The position numbers were made by a program, and so were the translations under genes. A stretch of DNA of 9,600 bases, from the NCBI GenBank assembly GCA_964540415.1, contig CAZIMM010000082.1:1-9600 (forward strand), written 5' to 3'. Below the pieces are notes generated by a model. The model did not search any database, was not told where the DNA came from, and saw nothing but the letters and a program-made list of their open reading frames with translations. Below are positions 1 through 6,936 of this stretch, piece after piece. Source of the DNA: CAZIMM01 sp964540415 (GTDB taxonomy: Bacteria > Bacillota > Clostridia > Oscillospirales > Acutalibacteraceae). Positions within the stretch are counted from its first letter, which is position 1. The number at the start of each line of letters is the position of its first letter.

Positions 1-3
1 CCA

Positions 4-46
4 GCTTAAAACAAAACTGACTCCGCTCGAAAAACGAAGTCAGTTT
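4..46 (-). terminator. Intrinsic terminator-like hairpin at the end of the mre-ychF operon
   Basis: Bases 14-25 and 35-46 form a 12-base-pair stem (AAACTGACTCCG with CGAAGTCAGTTT, one G-T pair) around a 9-base loop at 26-34. Read on the minus strand, the stem is followed at once by a T-rich run (TTTTGTTTT across the stem end and positions 8-13), as expected of a rho-independent terminator. It lies about 100 bases past the ychF stop. On the plus strand no T-run follows, so leftward termination is favoured. The stem is only moderately GC-rich, so efficiency is uncertain. A 9-base direct repeat (GCTTAAAAC at 4-12 and 50-58) brackets the hairpin. Confidence 0.7.
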
Positions 47-65
47 GTCGCTTAAAACTTAATAT

Positions 66-87
66 CCCTGCCATAGGGGGCTTTTTT
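66..87 (+). terminator. Possible weak plus-strand terminator
   Basis: CCCT at 66-69 can pair with AGGG at 75-78 across a 5-base loop, and six T residues follow at 82-87 on the plus strand. The stem is short, so this is a weak call. It would make sense only if a gene left of the window runs rightward and converges on ychF; that cannot be seen here. Confidence 0.25.
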
Positions 88-147
88 GTGCTGCCTGTAC
101 AAACTGGGGCAGTTCAGTTTCGGAACGGCTTAAATTATTTGAGTTTA

Positions 148-1242
148 TCACACGTTGAATCTGAACAGGACGATGTCGCCGTCTTTCATAACGTACTCCT
201 TGCCCTCGCTTCTGACCAGACCCTTTTCCTTTGCCGCAGCCATTGAGCCGCAGGCAATCAGCTCGTCAAAGCCGATAACCTCTGCGCGGATAAAGCCGCG
301 TTCAAAGTCCGAATGTATTTTTCCCGCCGCCTGCGGAGCTTTTGTGCCCTTTTTGATTGTCCATGCCCTGACCTCCGGTTTGCCGGCGGTGAGATAGGAT
401 ATCAGACCGAGCAGCTCATAGCTTTTGACAACCAGCAGGTCAAGCCCGCTGTGTTCGATTCCGGCATCCGCAAGGAAGAGCTGCTTTTCCTCTGAGTCGA
501 GCGAAGCTATTTCCGCCTCGAGCTCCGCACAAATCGGCAGAGCTGTTGCGCCCTGACTCTCGGCAAGCTCGCGCACCGCGCGATACCTCGCGTTTGAGTC
601 AATTCCTCCCGAAAAATCGTCCTCGCTCATGTTGCAGGCATATATAACGGGCTTTGAAGTCAGCAGCGGGGACTGCACAAGCATTTCCTCCTCATCCTCA
701 CTGCGTTCAACCGAGCGAACGGGAATCCCCTTTTCAAGCTCGGCATAAAGCCTTTTGAAGAAATCCACCTCTTTTGCCGCGTTTTTGTCGCCCTTCATTG
801 CCTTGACGCCTCTGTCAATGCGGCGTTCGACGGACTCCATGTCGGCAAAAATCAGTTCAAGTTCAATTGTTTCGATGTCGCGCAGAGGGTCAACACTGCC
901 CTCAACGTGAACGATGTCATCATTGTCAAAGCACCGCACAACGTGCACAACGGCGTCCACCTCTCGGATGTGCGAGAGGAATTTGTTGCCCAGTCCCTCG
1001 CCCTTTGACGCGCCTCTGACAAGCCCTGCAATGTCGACAAACTCAATGACTGCCGGAGTTGTTTTCACCGGCGAATACATCTCAGTCAGCTTGTCCAGAC
1101 GCTTGTCCGGCACAGAGACCACTCCGACATTCGGCTCGATTGTGCAAAACGCGTAATTGGCGGATTGAGCCCCCGCGTTTGTTATGGCATTGAAGAGTGT
1201 GCTTTTTCCGACATTCGGCAGACCGACTATTCCGAGCTTCAA
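148..1242 (-). CDS. ychF: Ribosome-binding GTPase/ATPase YchF (OLA1 family)
   Basis: The product has 364 residues, the usual full length. It is a cytosolic P-loop NTPase of the Obg branch; the family binds ribosomes, often prefers ATP to GTP, and has been linked to stress and translation control. Visible motifs: G1 GLPNVGKS (7-14), G2 around T34, G3 DIAGLV (70-75), where a leucine replaces the usual catalytic glutamine as in HAS-type NTPases, the YchF-specific G4 NMSE (204-207) in place of NKxD, and CAE (238-240) as G5. A helical insertion lies between G3 and G4, and the last 85 residues form the TGS domain. The start is TTG at 1240-1242: translation from it begins MKLGIVGLPNVGKS, the normal family N-terminus, and an excellent GGAGG lies 8 bases upstream. 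The gene follows the aldolase after 3 bases, so the two are probably translationally coupled. It is the last gene of the operon. Confidence 0.97.
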   Translation of the reverse strand: MKLGIVGLPNVGKSTLFNAITNAGAQSANYAFCTIEPNVGVVSVPDKRLDKLTEMYSPVKTTPAVIEFVDIAGLVRGASKGEGLGNKFLSHIREVDAVVHVVRCFDNDDIVHVEGSVDPLRDIETIELELIFADMESVERRIDRGVKAMKGDKNAAKEVDFFKRLYAELEKGIPVRSVERSEDEEEMLVQSPLLTSKPVIYACNMSEDDFSGGIDSNARYRAVRELAESQGATALPICAELEAEIASLDSEEKQLFLADAGIEHSGLDLLVVKSYELLGLISYLTAGKPEVRAWTIKKGTKAPQAAGKIHSDFERGFIRAEVIGFDELIACGSMAAAKEKGLVRSEGKEYVMKDGDIVLFRFNV

Positions 1243-1245
1243 GCC

Positions 1246-2415
1246 TTATTCCTCCGCTTTCTTAGAATACTTTTTCACATAAATCAGCCTCATCAAACGG
1301 GTTTCGAGAGGGCTGATGAAACGGAAATCTCCGAATAATCTTGCCGCAATATAGCAGCGGCAGTTTTTGTCGAGCACCATCTGGGTTGCGTGCGCGTCAG
1401 AAACATTCTGTCCGCAGCAAAGCGCTCCTTCACCGAGCAGGAACACGGCGTTGCGGCCCTTGAGTCCTTCGGCGGCACCGTCAACCTGAGGATGAATGCA
1501 CCTGACTCCCGCACCCGCAATCTGCGCGTAATCGTCCAGCATCGGGTTGATTGTTTTGTCGAGCTTCGACACGGCGAGAATGTCCGGGGTCGCGGAGTGA
1601 AGGATGACCTTGATATCATCCCGTGCACGGTAAATCGAACGGTGCAGGTTCAGCGCGTCCCCGAAGCCCTCTCCGGAGGTGATTTCACCTGTTTCGGCGT
1701 TTGCCTTGCAGAAATTGACGCCGTCCGTGAGCAGGATAACATCACCCTTGAGCTCACTTGAAATGCAGACGGGCGCGGGCTCGTCATTGACGGAAAGTAT
1801 TTGTGACGCTGCCCCGGCGCGCAGAGTGTCTATGCCCTTTTTCGCGGCATACTGAGCAATGTATTCACCGCAGGCGGTTTCGAGCACGGAGGCGATTCTG
1901 AACGCCTCATCGTAATCCTCGCCCATGCAAAGCGCACCGTGGTGTGCCATAATGACGGCTCCCGACCTGCATCCGGCAATTGCGGAGGCAACGGCCTTTT
2001 TGAGCTTTCCGGTGCTCGGCATTCCGTAGGCTGCAAGGGGCACGTGTGTGCCGATAACCTTTGAAAACTCCGAGTCGTTGACAGGCATTTCGCGCCCGAG
2101 AACGCTCACAACGGAGGCGTTCACCTGGTGTGTATGTATCACAAAATTGACACCCGGGCGCAGCTTGTAGGCAGCGGCGTGAATTCCCTTTTCGGAAGAG
2201 GGCTTGATGTCCCCCTCGTACTCGAGAGTGTCGATGTTGACGAGCACGATTTCCTCGGGAGTGAGGTTTTCATACGGCTTGCCGCTGGGGGTTATGACAA
2301 ACTGTGTGTCGCTCACGCGGCAGCTGACGTTTCCCCACGTTCTTGCTATAAGCTTGCTTTCAACAAGCTTGTGACCTGCCCGGATGACAAGTTCTTTCGC
2401 TTCAAGTATATCCAT
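1246..2415 (-). CDS. Class II aldolase/adducin family protein with two tandem domains
   Basis: The product has 389 residues, nearly twice the roughly 215 of a FucA/AraD-type enzyme, because the fold appears twice. Domain 1 (about 1-205) keeps the active-site set of metal-dependent sugar-phosphate aldolases and epimerases: GNVS (28-31), TPSG (42-45), SSE with E75 at the catalytic glutamate position, HTH with H94 and H96, and HHG with H158/H159 as the third metal ligand. Domain 2 (about 215-375) has recognisable equivalents but is stripped: HSA (273-275) keeps one histidine, and GEG (328-330) replaces HHG, so it is probably structural or regulatory. A soluble Zn-dependent aldolase, epimerase or dehydratase of a phosphorylated sugar is likely; the substrate cannot be read from sequence. 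It starts at ATG with AGGGAAG 8 bases upstream, 27 bases after the PBP2 gene, and probably shares its transcript. Its place in a cell-wall operon is unexplained. Confidence 0.85.
   Translation of the reverse strand: MDILEAKELVIRAGHKLVESKLIARTWGNVSCRVSDTQFVITPSGKPYENLTPEEIVLVNIDTLEYEGDIKPSSEKGIHAAAYKLRPGVNFVIHTHQVNASVVSVLGREMPVNDSEFSKVIGTHVPLAAYGMPSTGKLKKAVASAIAGCRSGAVIMAHHGALCMGEDYDEAFRIASVLETACGEYIAQYAAKKGIDTLRAGAASQILSVNDEPAPVCISSELKGDVILLTDGVNFCKANAETGEITSGEGFGDALNLHRSIYRARDDIKVILHSATPDILAVSKLDKTINPMLDDYAQIAGAGVRCIHPQVDGAAEGLKGRNAVFLLGEGALCCGQNVSDAHATQMVLDKNCRCYIAARLFGDFRFISPLETRLMRLIYVKKYSKKAEE
1251..1255 (-). promoter_or_regulatory. Ribosome binding site of ychF, inside the aldolase gene
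   Basis: GGAGG lies 8 bases before the TTG start of ychF. It is made from the last sense codons of the aldolase (GCG GAG GAA TAA). The site fixes the TTG as the start and implies that a ribosome ending on the aldolase can reinitiate on ychF. Confidence 0.85.
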
Positions 2416-2442
2416 ATTCAGTTCTTCCCTTCAAATAAAATT

Positions 2443-4494
2443 TTACTTCAACAGCTCGTTTTCGTTCTGCACGGAATCAAGTGTTCCCATATAAGTGAAA
2501 TAATACTTATAAATATCGGCGGCTATCGGGGCAAGCGCCGAACCGCTTGAGACTCCCTCTCCGGCAATGGCAATTGCAATCTGCGGGTCGTCCGCCGGGG
2601 CGTAGGTGATCAGGAAGCCGTTGTTTGTGCGGACGGTGTCGCCGTTGATTTTCCGGTCAACCTGCGATGTGCCGGTTTTTGCAGCGGCGTCAATCGGCAG
2701 GCCGGAGAAGGCGGACTTACAGTAACCCACCGTTCCCACGAGCTTCATTCCCTCTTTGACCGTTGCGATGTTTTCGGCTGAAAACCCTGTATCAAGGACG
2801 ACTTCCGGCTTGTTTTCAAGCACGGTACGCGAATAATCATAGCTTTTGATGCTGCGGACATAATGCGGGCGGTAACGCGTGCCGCCGTTTGCAATCGTCG
2901 CGCAGTAGTTGGCAAGCTGAATGGGCGTGAACATGCTACCGCCCTGACCGATTGCGTTTTGCAGAGTAAAGCCGGGATACCAGGTCTGACCGAGTGAGGC
3001 ACGGTATTCCTCGCTGTCAAGCGTGCCGGCAACCTCGTTGAGCTCCACCCCGGTTTTTTGCCCGAGGCCGAGGATGCTCGCATACTCGGCTATTTTTGAA
3101 ATGCCGAGGTTTTTGCCCGTTTCGTAAAAGAAAATATTGCAGCTTTCGTTGATTGCCGAAACAACGTTTTTGTTGAGCGTCGCATGGGGCTGATTGCAGC
3201 GGAAATAGACATCCTTGTATTTGTAAACCCGCGTGCAGCGAATTATCGTATCCCTTGTGATAACGCCCTCCTCAAGTCCGGCAAGCGCCGTGCAGGGCTT
3301 CATTGTCGAGCCGGGAGAATAGGTTGACATGAGCACACGGTTCCACAGCGGCGCGCGCGCGTCCTTGGAAAGGGCTTCGTAATTTTCACGGTAGGCAGAA
3401 ATATCGTAGCTGGGATAGGAGTCGGAGGCAAGGATTTCGCCTGAGTTGACGTCAATGACGACAGCTGCGCCGGCGGTGTTGATGATGCTTTTTTCCTCAA
3501 GCTTCCTCAGTCCCTCCGCAAGAGCGGTTTTAACAACCGCCTGCAGCTTGGAATCAACCGTCAGCACAACCGTGTTGCCCTGAATCGGATCCAGCTCAAA
3601 ATCGGTTGCAACGTTTCCCTGCGCGTCTGTGGACACGGTTTTTACCCCCGCGGTGCCGCGAAGATATTTTTCCATGCCTCTTTCAATTCCGTTTTTTCCG
3701 ATGATATCGTTAAGCGCGTACTTTATTTCGCCGTTCTTGCTCTTCTCATATTCCTCGGCGCTTATCGCTCCGACCATGCCCAGAGTGTGCGGCATGAGAG
3801 TGCCGTCCGCATATTCGCGGTAGGGCACAATTTCGCAGGACACACCTGTGAAAAATGCGCTGTTCTCTTTGATTTTTGCAACGAGCTCTGTCGGAACATC
3901 GTAGGCAAAGGTGTACGGATTGGAAACACTGAAGTTGAGCCGGCGCAAATCATAGCACACGGAGGCGATTTTGCGCGCCGTCTCGGGTTTGAAGCTTTCA
4001 AGCTGAAATTTTTCGATGAGCGCATCCATGCAGTTGCGGGCGGAGGCATACTCGTTGAGGTTGAGAATGTCCTTGCCCTTCAGCGCGGAAATGTCGCTTT
4101 CCCTTCCCTCAACAAAAACTGGCTCAAGCTTTTCGTTGAGAACAATCGGAAGATTGTCCTCCCACTTGACGTTCTCGATTTCAAAAAGATTAATCAGCGC
4201 ATTGATGATTGTGTTGCGCTGCTCCTGCTGCTTGAGCTTCGGAAAATAGGAACAGTCAAAAACAATTGAATTGCCCTGACGGTTCGTAACAAGCGGAACA
4301 CCGTTGCGGTCGACAATTTCGCCTCTCGCCGCGGCGACGTTTACACGCTTGACGGAAATCGCTTTGCTTGCCTGAGCATACTCCTCACCGTCAATTATCT
4401 GGAGCTTGTACATTGAACCGCTGAACAGCGCAAACATACACAGTGCCAGCACGATGGAAAAAATTCCGCGTGCGCTGAGCTTTGAGGACTTCAT
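2443..4494 (-). CDS. mrdA: Penicillin-binding protein 2, elongasome DD-transpeptidase
   Basis: The product has 683 residues, typical for class B PBPs of Gram-positives. It is anchored by one transmembrane segment (about 10-29) after a short basic cytoplasmic end. The extracellular part has a dimerisation/pedestal domain opening with RGEIVDRNG (57-65) and a transpeptidase domain from about 310. The three active-site motifs are intact: STMK (396-399, acylated serine S396), SCN (451-453) and KTGT (606-609). The enzyme cross-links peptidoglycan stem peptides in the periplasm-like space and is a beta-lactam target. It follows mreD with a 4-base ATGA overlap and has a strong ribosome binding site. 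Position after mreBCD and absence of sporulation- or division-type C-terminal PASTA repeats favour the elongation enzyme (PBP2/MrdA) over FtsI or SpoVD. C420, C433, H437 and C452 cluster near the SxN motif and could bind a metal; that is inference. The partner RodA is not in the window. Confidence 0.93.
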   Translation of the reverse strand: MKSSKLSARGIFSIVLALCMFALFSGSMYKLQIIDGEEYAQASKAISVKRVNVAAARGEIVDRNGVPLVTNRQGNSIVFDCSYFPKLKQQEQRNTIINALINLFEIENVKWEDNLPIVLNEKLEPVFVEGRESDISALKGKDILNLNEYASARNCMDALIEKFQLESFKPETARKIASVCYDLRRLNFSVSNPYTFAYDVPTELVAKIKENSAFFTGVSCEIVPYREYADGTLMPHTLGMVGAISAEEYEKSKNGEIKYALNDIIGKNGIERGMEKYLRGTAGVKTVSTDAQGNVATDFELDPIQGNTVVLTVDSKLQAVVKTALAEGLRKLEEKSIINTAGAAVVIDVNSGEILASDSYPSYDISAYRENYEALSKDARAPLWNRVLMSTYSPGSTMKPCTALAGLEEGVITRDTIIRCTRVYKYKDVYFRCNQPHATLNKNVVSAINESCNIFFYETGKNLGISKIAEYASILGLGQKTGVELNEVAGTLDSEEYRASLGQTWYPGFTLQNAIGQGGSMFTPIQLANYCATIANGGTRYRPHYVRSIKSYDYSRTVLENKPEVVLDTGFSAENIATVKEGMKLVGTVGYCKSAFSGLPIDAAAKTGTSQVDRKINGDTVRTNNGFLITYAPADDPQIAIAIAGEGVSSGSALAPIAADIYKYYFTYMGTLDSVQNENELLK

Positions 4495-5039
4495 GCGGCA
4501 AGCTCCTTTCCTTCACTTATTTTGGAGTGCTTCATAACGGCACGGATGACATAATAAACCGGAACGATGAGCAGAATGTTCAGCAGAACCTCCGGCAGAT
4601 ATTTTGTGAGCAGAATGTAACCGACAAAGTCCATTTTGTCAAATACCGTGAAAAACAGCCAATGTGAAACGCCGCGCAGGGCGATGAAAAACGTTCCCAG
4701 CAGCAGCGCAGTTGCAAGATTGTTGCGCATGACATAGGTCATCATAAGTCCGCAGGAAAAACAGATGAATGCAAGGGACAGAGCGTTGAAGCCGTCCCCG
4801 TGGGAGGCGTTCAGATCCCACAGCATTCCGGCGAATACGCCGAAGGCTGTGCCGAAGGTTTCACGTTCGAACATTCCGATGCAAACCGTCAGCGGCAGCA
4901 GCAGCAATATACGGATTCCGAAAACCGAAAAACCGCCCGTGCTCTGGAGCACGGCGGCAACGGCAATCAACACCGCAAAGGTTATGCGGCGGTATACTCT
5001 CGGTTTGTTTTCTTTTCTGATAAGTTCCATATGCCTCAA
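4491..5039 (-). CDS. mreD: Rod shape-determining membrane protein MreD
   Basis: The product has 182 residues, is strongly hydrophobic, and shows five or six membrane segments (roughly 18-34, 41-57, 62-75, 84-103, 108-131 and 148-168), the layout and size of MreD. MreD helps link cytoplasmic MreB filaments to MreC and the wall enzymes. Identity rests on size, hydropathy and position between mreC and the PBP2 gene, since MreD is poorly conserved. The start is uncertain. A TTG at 5037-5039 overlaps the mreC stop by four bases (TTGA), with GGGA 5 bases upstream. An ATG at 5028-5030, three codons on, would give 179 residues but has only a close GAGG before it. Both give the same membrane protein. 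Confidence 0.9.
   Translation of the reverse strand: MRHMELIRKENKPRVYRRITFAVLIAVAAVLQSTGGFSVFGIRILLLLPLTVCIGMFERETFGTAFGVFAGMLWDLNASHGDGFNALSLAFICFSCGLMMTYVMRNNLATALLLGTFFIALRGVSHWLFFTVFDKMDFVGYILLTKYLPEVLLNILLIVPVYYVIRAVMKHSKISEGKELAA
4503..4510 (-). promoter_or_regulatory. Strong ribosome binding site of the PBP2 gene
   Basis: GAAAGGAG stands 8 bases before the ATG at 4494. It lies inside the last codons of mreD, whose stop overlaps the start (ATGA), so PBP2 translation is likely coupled to mreD but also has its own strong site. Confidence 0.85.
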
Positions 5040-5890
5040 TCTGTTCCCGATACACCCTGCCCGCGGAACTCGGTGATGATGAAAACATCACGCAGTGAGG
5101 GAATGTCAACCTGGGGTTCAAAGACAGCGTAGGACGAAATGTCCCGCGTGTCATCCCTGACCTCCCTGACAATTCCGATAATCAGATCCGCAGGGTAAAT
5201 TCCGCCGATGCCGGAGGTGCAGACAACTCCGCCCGCCGCAACCGAGGTTGAGCGCACAAGTCCGGAAAGTCTGCAAAGTCCGTCCGCAGATAGCTTTGCG
5301 TCTGTTGTGGCAAAGCCCTGTTCCCTTGTTCTGACCTCATACGCGCTGACATTGACATCGGGGTTTAAAATCGTGTCAACAACGCAGTAGGTCGGCTTGA
5401 CAGTGACAACCGCACCGATGAGATATTTTCCGTAAATAACAGGGTCATTGACCGCTATACCGTCAAGCGAGCCCTTGTCGAGCGTGAAGGAGCCGAACAG
5501 CTCCGAGGAATCCGTTGCAATGACCTTTGCGCTCGCAAACTCAAATTCGGGGCGTTCGTTCTTCAATTCCAGGAATTCCTCATAAAGCGCAAGCTGCTGC
5601 TTTGCCTGCTCGTAGCCGACAAGCTCCTCCTGTGTGTCCGCAATCTGTTTTTCAAGCTCGCTGACGCGTTCCGAATAAACCTTGGCGGAGCGAAAATACA
5701 CCGAAAAGTCGGAGAGGCTGTTCGAAACATACGCCGATGCCTTGTGCAGCGGACTGAACAGCGTCCCCAACGCATAGGAAGCGGGCGACGACCCACCTTC
5801 GGTAGCCGCCGCCGCGATTATTCCGAGTATCAGTGCCACAAAGACGACAAGGAAGCCCTTGAACCGCCCGCTTTTGAAGAACTGCTTCAT
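5036..5890 (-). CDS. mreC: Rod shape-determining protein MreC
   Basis: The product has 284 residues, normal for MreC. It has a short basic cytoplasmic end, one membrane anchor (about 12-29), a coiled coil (about 68-112, rich in E, K, Q and L) that drives dimerisation, and two extracellular beta-barrel-like domains (about 115-275). The stretch TSGIGGIYPADLIIG (about 225-240) matches the conserved TSGxGGxxPxGxxxG pattern of the family. MreC sits outside the membrane and connects MreB/MreD to PBP2. It starts at ATG at 5888-5890, 16 bases after mreB. The ribosome binding site is weak (CGGGAT 8 bases upstream), so MreC may be made at a lower rate than MreB or depend on coupling. Its end overlaps the mreD start. 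Confidence 0.96.
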   Translation of the reverse strand: MKQFFKSGRFKGFLVVFVALILGIIAAAATEGGSSPASYALGTLFSPLHKASAYVSNSLSDFSVYFRSAKVYSERVSELEKQIADTQEELVGYEQAKQQLALYEEFLELKNERPEFEFASAKVIATDSSELFGSFTLDKGSLDGIAVNDPVIYGKYLIGAVVTVKPTYCVVDTILNPDVNVSAYEVRTREQGFATTDAKLSADGLCRLSGLVRSTSVAAGGVVCTSGIGGIYPADLIIGIVREVRDDTRDISSYAVFEPQVDIPSLRDVFIITEFRGQGVSGTD

Positions 5891-5906
5891 AAGAATTTAT
5901 CCCGTT

Positions 5907-6920
5907 TTATGATTTTTTTCCGCTGAGAGTGCTCAGCGCATCGTTTTCAAGGCACATTCCGGTGCCGTCAACAACGCAGTCAAGCGGTTTGTCCGCTACG
6001 TGAACCGGCATTTGCGTCTCGATTTCGATAAGCTTGTCGAGTCCTCTGAGAAGCGCGCCGCCGCCCGTGAGCATGATGCCGTGGTCAATGATGTCGGCGG
6101 CAAGCTCGGGGGGAGTTTTTTCAAGCGTTGAACGGATTGCGTCCAGAATCTGGCTGACGGGGTCTGAGAGAGCCTCGCGAATTTCCTCCGAGGTTATCTC
6201 GATGTTCTTGGGCAGGCCGTCAAGCAGATTACGTCCCTTGACGTTCATTGCGCCCTCGCCGTCATAAGGATAAGCCGAGCCGATGCGGATTTTGATGTCC
6301 TCTGCTGTGCGCTCGCCGATGAGCAGATTATATTTGCGCTTTATATAAGCGATGATTGATTCGTCAAAATTGTCGCCCGCAACCCTTGCAGAGCGGGAAG
6401 TCACTATGTCCCCAAGAGAAATTACGGCAACCTCCGAGGTGCCGCCGCCGATGTCGACGACCATGCTGCCCGTTGCCTCGCTCACCGGCAGACCCGCACC
6501 GATTGCGGCTGCCATTGGTTCTTCGATGAGGCTGACATATTTTGCTCCGGCCGAACGTGCCGCATCGTGAACTGCACGTCTTTCAACCTCCGTAACGCCC
6601 GAGGGAATGCAGATCATAACCCTTGCACGGTTGAACGGCGAGCCGGAAATTGCACGTTTTATGAACGCCTTGAGCATATCCGCGGTGATGTCGAAGTCGG
6701 CAATAACACCGTCCTTGAGTGGCCTGACAGCGGTGATTGAGCCGGGAGTTCTGCCTATCATTTCCTTTGCTTCGATGCCGACAGCGACAACCTTCGGCGG
6801 CGTTGAGCGCACGTCGACGGCGACAACGCTCGGCTCTCTGATGACAATGCCCTTGCCCTTGACAAAAACGAGTGTGTTTGCCGTGCCGAGGTCTATGCCC
6901 ACGTCCTGTGAAAACAGCAT
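5907..6920 (-). CDS. mreB: Rod shape-determining protein MreB, bacterial actin
   Basis: The product has 337 residues, the usual MreB length. It is an actin-fold ATPase that forms membrane-bound filaments and steers lateral wall synthesis. Visible landmarks are the phosphate-1 loop DVGIDLGTANTLV (6-18), LIEEPMAAAIGAGLPV (131-146), the phosphate-2 loop DIGGGTSEV (156-164) and the adenosine motif MLTGGGALLRG (283-293). Nothing is missing. The short N-terminus MLFSQD is hydrophobic enough to touch the membrane, as in other MreBs. It starts at ATG with AGGGGG 8 bases upstream (6929-6934), which overlaps the end of the lipoprotein gene region and lies within the 16-base gap. FtsA and DnaK share the fold, but the motifs and the following mreCD rule them out. 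Confidence 0.98.
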   Translation of the reverse strand: MLFSQDVGIDLGTANTLVFVKGKGIVIREPSVVAVDVRSTPPKVVAVGIEAKEMIGRTPGSITAVRPLKDGVIADFDITADMLKAFIKRAISGSPFNRARVMICIPSGVTEVERRAVHDAARSAGAKYVSLIEEPMAAAIGAGLPVSEATGSMVVDIGGGTSEVAVISLGDIVTSRSARVAGDNFDESIIAYIKRKYNLLIGERTAEDIKIRIGSAYPYDGEGAMNVKGRNLLDGLPKNIEITSEEIREALSDPVSQILDAIRSTLEKTPPELAADIIDHGIMLTGGGALLRGLDKLIEIETQMPVHVADKPLDCVVDGTGMCLENDALSTLSGKKS

Positions 6921-6928
6921 TTATTTTT

Positions 6929-6934
6929 CCCCCT
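6929..6934 (-). promoter_or_regulatory. Ribosome binding site of mreB
   Basis: AGGGGG lies 8 bases before the ATG of mreB in the short gap after the lipoprotein stop. It is a clear independent site, in contrast to the weak one before mreC. Confidence 0.75.
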
Positions 6935-6936
6935 AA

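Larger units (their letters stand above)
1..147. other. Non-coding region downstream of ychF
   Basis: No convincing reading frame is seen. Besides the hairpins at 14-46 and 66-78, AACTG (102-106) and CAGTT (110-114) form a small perfect hairpin with a GGG loop, and AAACTG (101-106) can instead pair with CAGTTT (115-120). The words AAACTG/CAGTTT thus occur as two inverted pairs in 120 bases. This fits a 3' untranslated region rich in secondary structure. Confidence 0.6.

Noticed and set aside
2146..2151. TTGACA on the plus strand, a perfect -35 word.
   Set aside because: It is inside the aldolase gene on the opposite strand, with no suitable -10 box or plus-strand gene after it.
2491..2510. 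Inverted repeat ATAAGT / ACTTAT in an AT-rich patch near the PBP2 3' end.
   Set aside because: It lies in the PBP2 coding frame over tyrosine, lysine and threonine codons (KYYFTY) and has no promoter or terminator partner; AT-rich codons explain it.
3787..4269. Plus-strand open frame of 160 codons opposite the PBP2 gene.
   Set aside because: It is antisense to a well-supported PBP2 domain and shows no family motif or ribosome binding site.
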